A stretch of 64,000 nt of DNA from the NCBI RefSeq assembly GCF_001429025.1, contig NZ_LMHT01000035.1, positions 357,584 through 421,583 on the forward strand, read 5' to 3'. The notes below the pieces were generated by a model. It was not told the DNA's origin, did not search any database, and saw nothing but the letters and a program-made list of their open reading frames with translations. This stretch comes from Phenylobacterium sp. Root700. GTDB lineage: Bacteria > Pseudomonadota > Alphaproteobacteria > Caulobacterales > Caulobacteraceae. Shown here in pieces: positions 16,709-24,474 of this stretch (within the stretch, counting starts at the first letter, position 1; every line of letters begins with the position of its first letter). Both the position numbers and the translations under genes were made by a program.

Positions 16709-16735
16709 GCGCCGGGCGGACGAAGAGCCCGGCGC
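16709..16735. terminator. Hairpin after nitrilase-like gene
   Basis: A nine-base stem GCGCCGGGC / GCCCGGCGC with a nine-base loop, just beyond the minus-strand stop at 16751. No T-run follows in the minus direction, so termination is plausible but unproven. Confidence 0.45.
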
Positions 16736-16750
16736 TCAAAAACCAGGCGC

Positions 16751-17794
16751 CTAGATGACGCCCTTGTCCGCCATGCCCTCGATCACCCGGCGTTGGCGGG
16801 CCGAGTACCAGGCCGGATCGGGCGTGATCACCGCGCCCGCCGCGTCGAGCAGGCTGTTGCGCGGCTGGATGTCGACAGAGCCATAGGCGTCGGCCCAAAG
16901 CGCCATCGGCTGACGCGACAGGATGTTGGGCATGCCCGGCCGGCGGCGGTAGCGCCGCAGCCCCTCGATGTCGATCTCGGCATAGGCGGCCATGCTCTCG
17001 CCGTAGCCGGCCTCGGCCAGCACGAGGCCATGATAATCGACGACCTTGGACGCCGAGGCCGTGGAGGCGGCGGGAATGGCGATGTTCTCGATCGAGGCGC
17101 TGTTGGCCGAAACCACATAGGCCAGGTTCTCGATGGCGCGCGCCTGCTTGGCGATGTTCTTCGGGGTCGGCAGCGTGCTCGACACCTCGCTGGACGAATG
17201 CAGGAACACCTCGGCCCCGCGCACGGCGTGGGCGCGGGCGATCTCCGGATAGAGGATCTCCTCCGACGCGATGGCCGACATCCGGCCAAGCTCGGTGTCG
17301 GCGACCGGGAACAGGGCGTCCTTGCCATAGGCTGAAACGTAGCGATCGTAGACGTCGTAGGGGCTCGGCGCGAACAGCGACACCAGCCGGCGATAACGCA
17401 GCACGACCTTGCCGGCCGGCTCGATCAGGAACGAGGTCTGGAAGTAGAGCCCGGGGAAATGCGGGTCGCGCTCATAGGCGTTGCCCGACAGGAAGACGTC
17501 GGCGGCCTTCGCCACCTTGCCCAGCGCCTGGTACTCGGGCCCGTCGATCTCGAGCGCCGCCTTTTCCGCCCAGACAGCGGCCGCCTCGCCCATCGGGAAG
17601 CCGGTCAGGAAGTACTCCGGCAGGACGACCAGGCGAACGTCCGGACCGATGAACCGCTTGGACGCCTGGATCTGCGCGGCGATCCGATCGATCGTGGCCA
17701 ACATCCGCGGACGGGCCTCGGCGGCGTCACGAGCGTTGTTGACCGCAAAGCAGGTGGTCTGCAGGGCCAAGGCGATGTAGGGCGGAATTGACAT
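16751..17794 (-). CDS. Nitrilase/carbon-nitrogen hydrolase superfamily protein lacking catalytic Cys
   Basis: A 347-residue CN-hydrolase-fold protein. The Glu of the usual Glu-Lys-Cys triad is present (VVLPEYF, Glu60). The Lys position falls in RYRRL and appears to be Arg136. The nucleophile position, normally ICxDxxFPE, reads AIASEEILYPE, placing Ser177 where Cys is expected; the codon TCG was read directly from the DNA. Either the protein is a binding/pseudo-enzyme or it uses serine. Another protein in this regulon (23249-24397) shows the same change. It is divergent from the GntR gene and shares its control region, so it is probably a regulon member and a candidate amide- or nitrile-directed step. 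Confidence 0.83.
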   Translation of the reverse strand: MSIPPYIALALQTTCFAVNNARDAAEARPRMLATIDRIAAQIQASKRFIGPDVRLVVLPEYFLTGFPMGEAAAVWAEKAALEIDGPEYQALGKVAKAADVFLSGNAYERDPHFPGLYFQTSFLIEPAGKVVLRYRRLVSLFAPSPYDVYDRYVSAYGKDALFPVADTELGRMSAIASEEILYPEIARAHAVRGAEVFLHSSSEVSSTLPTPKNIAKQARAIENLAYVVSANSASIENIAIPAASTASASKVVDYHGLVLAEAGYGESMAAYAEIDIEGLRRYRRRPGMPNILSRQPMALWADAYGSVDIQPRNSLLDAAGAVITPDPAWYSARQRRVIEGMADKGVI

Positions 17795-17798
17795 AATC

Positions 17799-17838
17799 TC
17801 GATAGACCAATCTGGACTTATTGTTATACCATTCTATC
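17799..17838. promoter_or_regulatory. Degenerate operator between nitrilase-like and GntR genes
   Basis: The right half TATACCATTC at 17825-17834 matches the operator arm at nine of ten positions, while the left half is poorly conserved (four of ten). A separate flanking inverted repeat, CGATAGA (from 17799) and TCTATCG, brackets it. It is probably a weaker, autoregulatory binding site of the GntR protein. Confidence 0.5.
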
Positions 17839-17879
17839 GTTCATCCACTCCCAGTGGCAACACAGCCAGAGGTCGTTAA

Positions 17880-18695
17880 ATGGATGCAACCACTTGGTCG
17901 GGTCGGCTCGATCCGTCCCTGCTAGACGCCAGCCTGCCCACCCCGCTCTATCATCAGATCTATCTGGTGCTGCGCGAGAACATCCGCTCCGGCGCGATCA
18001 GCTCGGAGTCGACGTTCCCGGGCGAGCAGGAGATGGCGAAGATGTTCAACGTCTCGCGGATCACCGTCAAAAGGGCGCTGAACGACCTGGCCTCTGACGG
18101 CCTGGTCAGCCGCCACCGTGGCCGAGGCACCATCGTCGCGGGCGGTTCGACCATCCCGATGGTCAAGGGATCGTTCGATACGCTGATCGAGAGCCTGCAC
18201 ATCATGGGCCTCGAAACCGAGCTCGAACTGCTCGATGTCACCGATGTTCCCGTCGATGACAGCGTCGCCCAACACCTGGGCGTAGAGCCCGGAACCCAAG
18301 TGCAGCGGGCGATTCGACGCCGCAAGCTGCAGAACGAGCCCTTCTCCCACCTCGTCACCTATGTGCCGATGGAGATCGCCAAGCGCTATTCGATCAAGGA
18401 CCTGGCCAGCACGCCGATGCTGACCCTGCTGGAGCGGGCCGGGCATCCGGCGCTGGAAGCCGAGCAGTGGATCACGGCGGTCTCGGCCGACCCCCTGGTC
18501 AGCGCAGCGCTCGGCGTCTCGGTCGGGTCGCCGCTGCTGAAGATCGAGCGAGTGATGCGCGGCGCCAAGGGCGAGCCGGTCCAGGTGATCCACGGTCACT
18601 ACCGACCCGACCGCTTCCAGTACCATGTGAAGACCCATCGGCGGCGTGCTCCGGTCAGCGGCGGCGGTCCTGCAACCTGGCGCGACGAGAGCTGA
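17880..18695 (+). CDS. GntR family transcriptional regulator, HutC subfamily (UTRA domain)
   Basis: A 271-residue regulator. The N-terminal winged helix (about 20-90) shows PLYHQIYLVLRENIRSGAI, FPGEQEMAKMFNVSRITVKRALNDLASDGLVSRHRGRGTIV, the canonical GntR DNA-binding domain. The C-terminal UTRA effector domain (about 95-245) includes AIRRRKLQNEPFSHLVTYVP and LKIERVMRGAKGEPVQVIHGHYRPDRFQYHV. HutC-type regulators are usually repressors released by a pathway metabolite. It sits centrally among seven copies of a 24-bp dyad whose TGRTATA half-sites resemble HutC-subfamily operators, so it is the best candidate to bind them. The ATG at 17880 starts MDATTWSG; no strong ribosome site is visible. Confidence 0.93.
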   Translation: MDATTWSGRLDPSLLDASLPTPLYHQIYLVLRENIRSGAISSESTFPGEQEMAKMFNVSRITVKRALNDLASDGLVSRHRGRGTIVAGGSTIPMVKGSFDTLIESLHIMGLETELELLDVTDVPVDDSVAQHLGVEPGTQVQRAIRRRKLQNEPFSHLVTYVPMEIAKRYSIKDLASTPMLTLLERAGHPALEAEQWITAVSADPLVSAALGVSVGSPLLKIERVMRGAKGEPVQVIHGHYRPDRFQYHVKTHRRRAPVSGGGPATWRDES

Positions 18696-18729
18696 TTTCC
18701 GGCCGCGGCATAATCGCGCTTGCGCCGAG

Positions 18730-18773
18730 CTCCCATTCCAAATGATATAAAGATAGATCATTTGGAATGGGAG
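18730..18773. promoter_or_regulatory. 24-bp operator repeat, copy 5, inside a 44-bp palindrome
   Basis: The core AAATGATATA-AAGA-TAGATCATTT (18740-18763) has one arm mismatch. It is extended on both sides by the perfectly complementary CTCCCATTCC and GGAATGGGAG, giving 20-base arms. It ends 13 bases before the GTG of the membrane-protein gene, so a hairpin could also form in the leader RNA and carry the GGGAGG ribosome site. Confidence 0.75.
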
Positions 18774-18786
18774 GCACCGAGCCCTC

Positions 18787-19449
18787 GTGGTACTCGCCGT
18801 CATAACGCTTCTGCACGTCCTGGTGTTCGTCTACTGGCTGGGCGGCGACCTGGGCGCGTTCTACGCCTCCACCATCCTCACCGATAAGAAGCAGCCGGTT
18901 CCGGTCCGCGCGACCGCGGCCAAGGTGCTTGAAAACATCGACATGTCGCCGCGTACGGCGCTGATCCTCACCCTGCCCACCGGCCTGACCCTGGCCCTCG
19001 CCAAGGGCTGGATCGTCGCGCCGGGCGCGCACGCCGCCCTCGCCGCGGTCTGGATCATCGCGCTGGCCTGGCTCGCCATCGCCTGGAAGATCCACCTCAG
19101 CCACCCGCCGGCGGGCAGCCCCGTGCGCCGCATCGACCTCGCCATCCGTGCGATCCTGATCCTCGCCCTTATCGGTGCGGCGGTGATCGGCGGCGTGGGG
19201 TCGATCGAGTTTCCGCTCTTTATCCGTCTGAAGTTCGCCGTCCTGGCCACCGCCATCGCCGCGGGCCTGATGATCCGCCGTGTCCTCGCCCCCTTCGGTC
19301 CCGCCTTCGTGCAGATGGTGACCACGGGCGCGACGCCGGAGACCGACGCCGCCATCTCCCTCGCGCTCGCGAAGGGTCGTCCTGTCGTCCTTGGCCTGTG
19401 GGCGCTGCTGCTGATAGCGGCGCTGCTGGGCCTTGCGACCCCGCTCTAA
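18787..19449 (+). CDS. Hypothetical integral membrane protein (about six TM segments)
   Basis: A 220-residue hydrophobic protein, not assigned to a named family. Segments begin VLAVITLLHVLVFVYWLGGDLGAFYAS (1), a TALILTLPTGLTLAL stretch (2), AALAAVWIIALAWLAIAW (3), AIRAILILALIGAAVIGG (4), a fifth around FAVLATAIAAGLM, and a C-terminal VVLGLWALLLIAALLGLA (6). The layout and the LHxxxxxxWLGG motif recall CopD-like or DUF2269-like membrane proteins. It starts with GTG and leads an operon with an FAD oxidase and aldehyde dehydrogenase directly behind operator copy 5; it could pass electrons or anchor the oxidase. Confidence 0.75.
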   Translation: MVLAVITLLHVLVFVYWLGGDLGAFYASTILTDKKQPVPVRATAAKVLENIDMSPRTALILTLPTGLTLALAKGWIVAPGAHAALAAVWIIALAWLAIAWKIHLSHPPAGSPVRRIDLAIRAILILALIGAAVIGGVGSIEFPLFIRLKFAVLATAIAAGLMIRRVLAPFGPAFVQMVTTGATPETDAAISLALAKGRPVVLGLWALLLIAALLGLATPL

Positions 19450-19460
19450 GGAAAACCTCG

Positions 19461-21041
19461 ATGCCCGATGATCTGACCCAAGCCTCGCTGGCCGACACCC
19501 TTCGCAAAGCCCTCGGCGCTGATCGCGTCGCCACCGACGAGGCCACCCGCGACCTGTTCTCGCAGGACATCTGGTCGAAGGCGCCGGCCATGGCCGAACT
19601 GGTGGCTGCGCCCGCCGACACCGCCGCCCTGGCGCAGGCCGTCAAGGCCGCCAGCGCCCAGGGCTATGGCCTGGCGATCCGTGGCGGCGGCATGAGCTAC
19701 ACCAACGGCTACGTCCCGCAACAGACCCGGGCCGTCGTGCTCGACCTGGCGCGTATGGACCGCGTGCTGAAGGTGGACGCCGAGGCCATGACGGTCACCG
19801 TCGAAGCCGGCTGCACCTGGAAGACCCTGCTTGAGACCTTGAAGCCGCTTGGCCTGCGCACCCCGTTCTGGGGACCGCTGTCGGGGATCACCTCGACGGT
19901 CGGCGGCGGCCTTTCCCAACTGAACGCGATCTTCGGATCGGGCCACTACGGCACCACCAGCGAGAGCGTCGTCGGTCTGACCGTGGTGCTCGCCGATGGC
20001 GAGATCCTGCGGACCGGCGCGGGGTTGGACACCCCCTTCTACCGCCACTACGGCCCGGACCTGACCGGCCTCTTCTGCGGCGATTGCGGCGTGTTCGGCG
20101 TCAAGGCTGAGATCACCCTGCGCCTGATCCGCGCCCCGAACGCCGAGGCCTACGCCTCGTTCGGGTTCAAGGACCGCTCCAACTGCGTAGCGGCCATGGC
20201 CGAGATCGCCCGCTCGGGCCTGGCCTGCGAGATGTTCGGCTTCGATCCCTCGCTCGCCCGCGCCCGCCTAAAGCGCGCCTCGCTGATGGCTGACGTCAAG
20301 ACCCTGGGCAAGGTCGTCGCCAACCAAGGCTCCCTGTTCAAGGGCGTCAAGGAAGCCGCCAAGATCGCCCTGGCCGGCCGCTCCTTCGTCGGTGACGAGG
20401 AATACTCCGTCCACATGGTCTTCGAAGGCCGCAGCGAGGCCGCCGTCGAGGCCGACCTCGCCGCCGCCCGGCTGGTGGTCAAGAACGCCAGCGGTTCGGA
20501 GATCGAGAACACCATCCCCAAGGTGATCCGCGCCCAGCCGTTCACGCCGCTGAACAACATCCTGGGGGCCGGCGGCGAGCGCTGGGTGCCGGTGCACGGC
20601 ATCGTCTCCCTGGCCAAGGCCGACCGCGTCTATGCCGAGATCGAAGCCTGGTTCGAGAGCCTGAAGACCGAGTTCGAGCGCGAAGGCGTCGAGACCAGCT
20701 TCATGCTGACCACCATGTCGACCAACGGCTTCCTGATCGAGCCGGTGTTCACCTGGCCCGAGGCCCGCAACGCCATCCACGACGCCACCATCGAGCCGGG
20801 CATGCTGTCCAAGCTGGAAGTCTTCGCGAGCAACCCGGCGGCGACGGACGTGGTCGCCAAGGCTCGGCTCGGCGTGATCGACATCTTCGTCCGCAACGGC
20901 GCGGCCCACTTCCAGATCGGCCGCACCTATCCCTATCGCGAAAGCCGCGACGCCGCCTCGGTGGCGCTGCTGGATGCGGTGAAGGCGACCCTGGACCCCA
21001 AGGGGACCCTGAACGCCGGCGGCCTCGGTTTCGCCCGATGA
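19461..21041 (+). CDS. FAD-binding oxidoreductase, VAO/GlcD family
   Basis: A 526-residue flavoprotein. The N-terminal PCMH-type FAD domain (about 40-215) has LAIRGGGMSYTNGYVPQ, MTVTVEAGCTWKTLLETLKPLGLRTPFWG and STVGGGLSQL; the C-terminal FAD-oxidase cap ends with DPKGTLNAGGLGFAR. The family oxidises alcohols, hydroxyacids or phenols (glycolate oxidase, vanillyl-alcohol oxidase, lactate dehydrogenases). An AAGGAA site precedes the ATG at 19461. It overlaps the aldehyde dehydrogenase gene by four bases, so an alcohol to aldehyde to acid sequence is the natural reading. Confidence 0.9.
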   Translation: MPDDLTQASLADTLRKALGADRVATDEATRDLFSQDIWSKAPAMAELVAAPADTAALAQAVKAASAQGYGLAIRGGGMSYTNGYVPQQTRAVVLDLARMDRVLKVDAEAMTVTVEAGCTWKTLLETLKPLGLRTPFWGPLSGITSTVGGGLSQLNAIFGSGHYGTTSESVVGLTVVLADGEILRTGAGLDTPFYRHYGPDLTGLFCGDCGVFGVKAEITLRLIRAPNAEAYASFGFKDRSNCVAAMAEIARSGLACEMFGFDPSLARARLKRASLMADVKTLGKVVANQGSLFKGVKEAAKIALAGRSFVGDEEYSVHMVFEGRSEAAVEADLAAARLVVKNASGSEIENTIPKVIRAQPFTPLNNILGAGGERWVPVHGIVSLAKADRVYAEIEAWFESLKTEFEREGVETSFMLTTMSTNGFLIEPVFTWPEARNAIHDATIEPGMLSKLEVFASNPAATDVVAKARLGVIDIFVRNGAAHFQIGRTYPYRESRDAASVALLDAVKATLDPKGTLNAGGLGFAR

Positions 21042-22468
21042 GCGGCGGCAGCGTTTTCCACGCGCGCAACCCGCGCACCGGCGAGCAGGACTACAGCTTC
21101 GCCGTCCCAACGCCGGTCGAGATCGACGAAGTCGTCGCCCGCGCCCGTGCGGCGCAGGTCGCCTGGACCGCCGCCGGCTTCGCCGCCCGGATCGAAACCC
21201 TGCGCGCCTTCGGCCGCGAGCTCGTGGCGCGTAAGGCTCAGATCGCCGCCGCCCTGGAGATCGACACCGGCCGGCGGCGGATCGCGGCCATGGAGGTCGA
21301 CAGCGTCGTCGGCTCCATCGAAGGCTGGGCGGCCATCGCCCCCACCCTGCTGCCGGAGGGTTGGACTGCAGGGCGCGGCATGCCCGACGTGCGTCACGCG
21401 CCGCAGTGGGCGCCCTACGCCCTGGTCGGCGTGGTCAGCCCGTGGAACTTCCCCCTGCTGCTCGGCATGATCGACGCCATTCCGGCTCTGGTCGCCGGTT
21501 GCGCGGTGATCGTAAAGCCGTCGGAGGTGACCCCGCGCTTCGCCGCGCCCGTCATCGAGGCGATCAACGCGGTTCCGGGCCTGGCCGACCTGCTCGCCAT
21601 CCTGCCGGGCGACGGCCCCGTGGGCCAACAGATCATCGACCGTGTCGACTGCGTCTGCTTCACCGGCTCGGTTCCGACCGGCCGCAAGGTGGCGGTCCAG
21701 GCCGCCTCGCGCCTGATCCCGGCCTTCCTCGAACTTGGCGGCAAGGACCCGCTGATCATCCTGGAGGGGGCCGATCTGGACGCCGCGTCCGACGCCGCCC
21801 TGCGCGGTTCGGTGCTCTCCACCGGCCAGGCCTGCCAGTCGATCGAACGCATCTATGTCGCCCGGCCGATCCACGACGCCTTCGTCGCCAAGCTGGTCGA
21901 GAAGGCCAAGGCCGTTCGCCTCAACTGGCCCGACATCAGCCAGGGCGAGATCGGCCCGATCATCTTCGATCGCCAGGCCGACATCCTCGCCGGCCAGATC
22001 GCCGACGCGCTGGCTAAAGGCGCGCGCGTCCACACCGGCGGGAGGATCGAGACCCACGGCGGCGGCCGTTGGCTGCTGCCCACCGTCCTGACCGACGTCA
22101 CCGGCGACATGGCGGTGATCTGCGAGGAGACCTTCGGCCCGATCCTGCCGGTCATCGCCTTCGACACAGTCGACGAGGTCGTGGGCTTGGCGAACGACAG
22201 CGAGTACGGGCTGTCGGCCGCTGTGTTCGCGCAGACGCCGGAGGCCGCCGAGGCCGTCGGTCGCCGCCTGGAGGCCGGCGCCGTCAGCCTGAACGACGCG
22301 GCCCTGACGGCCCTGTTCTTCGAAGCGGCCAAGCAGAGCTTCAAGGCCTCAGGCCTTGGCCCCTCGCGCATGGGCGCCGATGGCCTGCAGCGGTTCTTCC
22401 GCCGCAAGGCGCTGATCGCCAACACCGGACGCCCCATCCCCATCTCGGCCTTCCGCGAGGAAGGCTGA
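21038..22468 (+). CDS. NAD(P)-dependent aldehyde dehydrogenase
   Basis: A 476-residue ALDH-superfamily enzyme. GVVSPWNFPLLL has the catalytic-site Asn, FLELGGKDPLIIL carries the general base Glu232, and STGQACQSIERIYV the nucleophile Cys266; CFTGSVPTGRKV is the NAD site and EETFGPILPVIAFD a typical later motif. It oxidises an aldehyde to a carboxylate. It is coupled to the upstream FAD oxidase by an ATGA overlap, which fits oxidation of that enzyme's product. Which aldehyde is unknown. Confidence 0.95.
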   Translation: MSGGSVFHARNPRTGEQDYSFAVPTPVEIDEVVARARAAQVAWTAAGFAARIETLRAFGRELVARKAQIAAALEIDTGRRRIAAMEVDSVVGSIEGWAAIAPTLLPEGWTAGRGMPDVRHAPQWAPYALVGVVSPWNFPLLLGMIDAIPALVAGCAVIVKPSEVTPRFAAPVIEAINAVPGLADLLAILPGDGPVGQQIIDRVDCVCFTGSVPTGRKVAVQAASRLIPAFLELGGKDPLIILEGADLDAASDAALRGSVLSTGQACQSIERIYVARPIHDAFVAKLVEKAKAVRLNWPDISQGEIGPIIFDRQADILAGQIADALAKGARVHTGGRIETHGGGRWLLPTVLTDVTGDMAVICEETFGPILPVIAFDTVDEVVGLANDSEYGLSAAVFAQTPEAAEAVGRRLEAGAVSLNDAALTALFFEAAKQSFKASGLGPSRMGADGLQRFFRRKALIANTGRPIPISAFREEG

Positions 22469-22491
22469 AACCCAAGCCCAGGTAAGGTTTC

Positions 22492-23205
22492 ATGAAACAC
22501 AGAACCGTCGAAGGCACGATCGCCTACACCTCCAAGAAGCCCGAGATGCTCGATGTCCAGCGCGGCGTGGAGCACTTCCGCTTCACCCGTCACGGCGACG
22601 GCAAGGTCACGCTGCGGGCCTATTGCGAGATCGAGGAACCGGCCCCCTCGGTCCAGCGCGACATCGTCTACTCGCTGGACGAGAACAAGAAGCCGATGGA
22701 CTGCCACATCCGCCTGACCGTCGGCGATGAGTTCATGGGCTCGGGCTGGTTCCGTTTTGGTCCCGGCTTCGTGGAATGCGAATCCTACGGTCCGGCGATC
22801 GGCCGCCTGTCGCAGCGGATGGAGCTGCCCGACGCCATTGACGGCATGGGCACCCATCCGGTCGTCGCCGACGGCTATCTGCTGTCGCTGCAGGACTGGA
22901 CTCCGGGTCAACGCCGGACGCTGAACCTGATCCTCCCCTCGCCCGATCACCGCGGCGCCTCGCCGCCGATGATCGCGCCGGTGAGCATCGACGCCCTCTA
23001 TGTGGGCCCAGAGGAGATCACGGTGAAGGCCGGGACCTTCGCGGCCCGCCACTTCCAGTTCATCGACGACGGCGGCAGCGGCATGGCCGGCCAACACCCG
23101 GCCTATGACGTCTGGATCACCGACGACGAAGACGGCGTCATGCTGCAAGGCGGCGTCGGCGGCTACATGCAGACCTGGTACGAACTGGTCAGCCTCAAGC
23201 GCTGA
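22492..23205 (+). CDS. Hypothetical protein, 237 residues
   Basis: Not recognised with confidence; the alternating pattern suggests an all-beta, lipocalin- or DUF3108-like fold (VTLRAYCEIEEPAPSVQRDIVYSLDENKKPMDCHIRLTV, SGWFRFGPGFVECESYG, EEITVKAGTFAARHFQFIDDG, YDVWITDDEDGVMLQG). No signal peptide or membrane segment is seen, so it is probably cytoplasmic. AGGTAAGG precedes the ATG. It is the last gene of the operator-5 operon and is followed by a hairpin, so it is a likely pathway member. Confidence 0.7.
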   Translation: MKHRTVEGTIAYTSKKPEMLDVQRGVEHFRFTRHGDGKVTLRAYCEIEEPAPSVQRDIVYSLDENKKPMDCHIRLTVGDEFMGSGWFRFGPGFVECESYGPAIGRLSQRMELPDAIDGMGTHPVVADGYLLSLQDWTPGQRRTLNLILPSPDHRGASPPMIAPVSIDALYVGPEEITVKAGTFAARHFQFIDDGGSGMAGQHPAYDVWITDDEDGVMLQGGVGGYMQTWYELVSLKR

Positions 23206-23214
23206 CGGAAGACC

Positions 23215-23242
23215 AGGGCGGCGGGGTGAGCCCCGCCGCCCT
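23215..23242. terminator. Terminator hairpin between convergent genes
   Basis: A perfect 12-bp stem AGGGCGGCGGGG / CCCCGCCGCCCT with a TGAG loop, lying between the plus-strand gene ending at 23205 and the minus-strand gene ending at 23249. There is no T-run, so it acts by stem strength or with Rho. Confidence 0.65.
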
Positions 23243-23248
23243 GCCCGC

Positions 23249-24397
23249 CTATTTCCAGCGGCTCTTGTCCTTCAGGTATCGCAGAGCGTCCTGCCCGTCG
23301 CTGGGTTGGTAGGTCGAGAACAGCCCGGCCGGGTAACGGCTGCGATAGGCGTCATACTCCCGAACATACAGCTCGGTGTGGATGTTGGGCTGGCGATGGC
23401 GGGCGCGGAACGCCGCGATCGGGATCCGTGCCTCTACCGGCGTCTCCATCACGCTGTTGGCCTCGGCCAGCAGTTCGCCCTGCGGCCCGTAGATGGCCGA
23501 GGCGCCGGCGCCGCCCGAATCCTCGAAGAACGCCCCGTTGTCCGGCGACACCGCGTTGTTGCAAACCGCGGTATAGACGCCGTTGTAGAGCGACGTGACC
23601 TGGATATCGGGCCGGCTGAAACCGCCGGTCGCGGTGCGCAGGATGACCTCCGCCCCCTTCATCGCCAACGCCCGGAAATACTCCGGCTCACGCTGCAGCG
23701 AGCTGGTGGCCAGGTTGCCGAGCGGGGTGCGGATCACCGGGACCACGGCGTCCCAGCCATACATCTCGACATACTGGTCCAGCACATCGTGGACCGTGGT
23801 GGTGAAGAGCTCAAAGCCCTGGAACACGCCCTTGATGTTGCGGGCCTTCCAGTCACGCGCGACAATCTCGCCCTTGTCGTTCATCACCGTGGTGATCGAC
23901 AGCAGATGGCCCGGCCAGGCCGGATCGCGGGCGTAGGAGCCGAACACCAGCCAGCAGCCGTACTGGCGCGCCTTCTTGGCCAGTTGCTCGGTTTCCGGGC
24001 CAGGGATGTCGATGGCCACCCGCATGGCCTGCTTGCGGTCCCAGCTGTCGTCCCAGCCGGTGATCGGGAACTCGTGGAAGAACAGCAGGTCCTTCTTGCC
24101 GCCCCAGGATTGGGCCGCGTCGATCAGGAAGCACATGTGCTCGACGTTCGAGCGGCGCTTCTTCTCGGGATTGGCCGCGTCGACCGGCATCACCCGGCTC
24201 TGCACGACGCCCAGTGTCCAGGCGTCCACCGCCAGCGGCACGGTCTCGTAGGTTCCATCGGTGCGCTGGCTGCTTTGGCGTGGGGCGGCCCCGACCGGAG
24301 CGGCCAGGGTCGGCGTGGCGGCCAGGCCCGCGGCGGCCGCAGCCCCCATCCCCGCGCCAAACAGCGTCCGACGCGACAGTTTCTTGTCTTCGTCCAT
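23249..24397 (-). CDS. Tat-exported nitrilase-superfamily protein lacking catalytic Cys
   Basis: A 382-residue CN-hydrolase-fold protein with a twin-arginine signal (KLSRRTLFGAGMGAAAAAGLAATPTLAAP, about 6-34), so it should be folded in the cytoplasm and moved to the periplasm. Glu109 (LLFFHEFPITGW) and Lys184 (ARDWKARNIKG) match two of the three catalytic residues, but the nucleophile segment reads LATSSLQREPEYF, with Ser232 at the Cys position; the codons ACC AGC TCG were read from the DNA. GGGAGGG precedes the ATG at 24397. It follows the TonB-dependent receptor gene, so it may bind or process the imported compound in the periplasm. Confidence 0.83.
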   Translation of the reverse strand: MDEDKKLSRRTLFGAGMGAAAAAGLAATPTLAAPVGAAPRQSSQRTDGTYETVPLAVDAWTLGVVQSRVMPVDAANPEKKRRSNVEHMCFLIDAAQSWGGKKDLLFFHEFPITGWDDSWDRKQAMRVAIDIPGPETEQLAKKARQYGCWLVFGSYARDPAWPGHLLSITTVMNDKGEIVARDWKARNIKGVFQGFELFTTTVHDVLDQYVEMYGWDAVVPVIRTPLGNLATSSLQREPEYFRALAMKGAEVILRTATGGFSRPDIQVTSLYNGVYTAVCNNAVSPDNGAFFEDSGGAGASAIYGPQGELLAEANSVMETPVEARIPIAAFRARHRQPNIHTELYVREYDAYRSRYPAGLFSTYQPSDGQDALRYLKDKSRWK

Positions 24398-24428
24398 CAA
24401 TTCCCTCCCAGGAAAGCACGCAAGAAAA

Positions 24429-24457
24429 CGCCGCCGTGGAGTGGGTCCACGGCGGCG
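24429..24457 (-). terminator. Rho-independent terminator of TonB receptor gene
   Basis: A 12-bp perfect stem CGCCGCCGTGGA / TCCACGGCGGCG with a GTGGG loop, just past the minus-strand stop at 24475. In the minus direction it is followed by TTTTCTTG. Confidence 0.8.
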
Positions 24458-24474
24458 CTTGGATGGTCTAGTTC

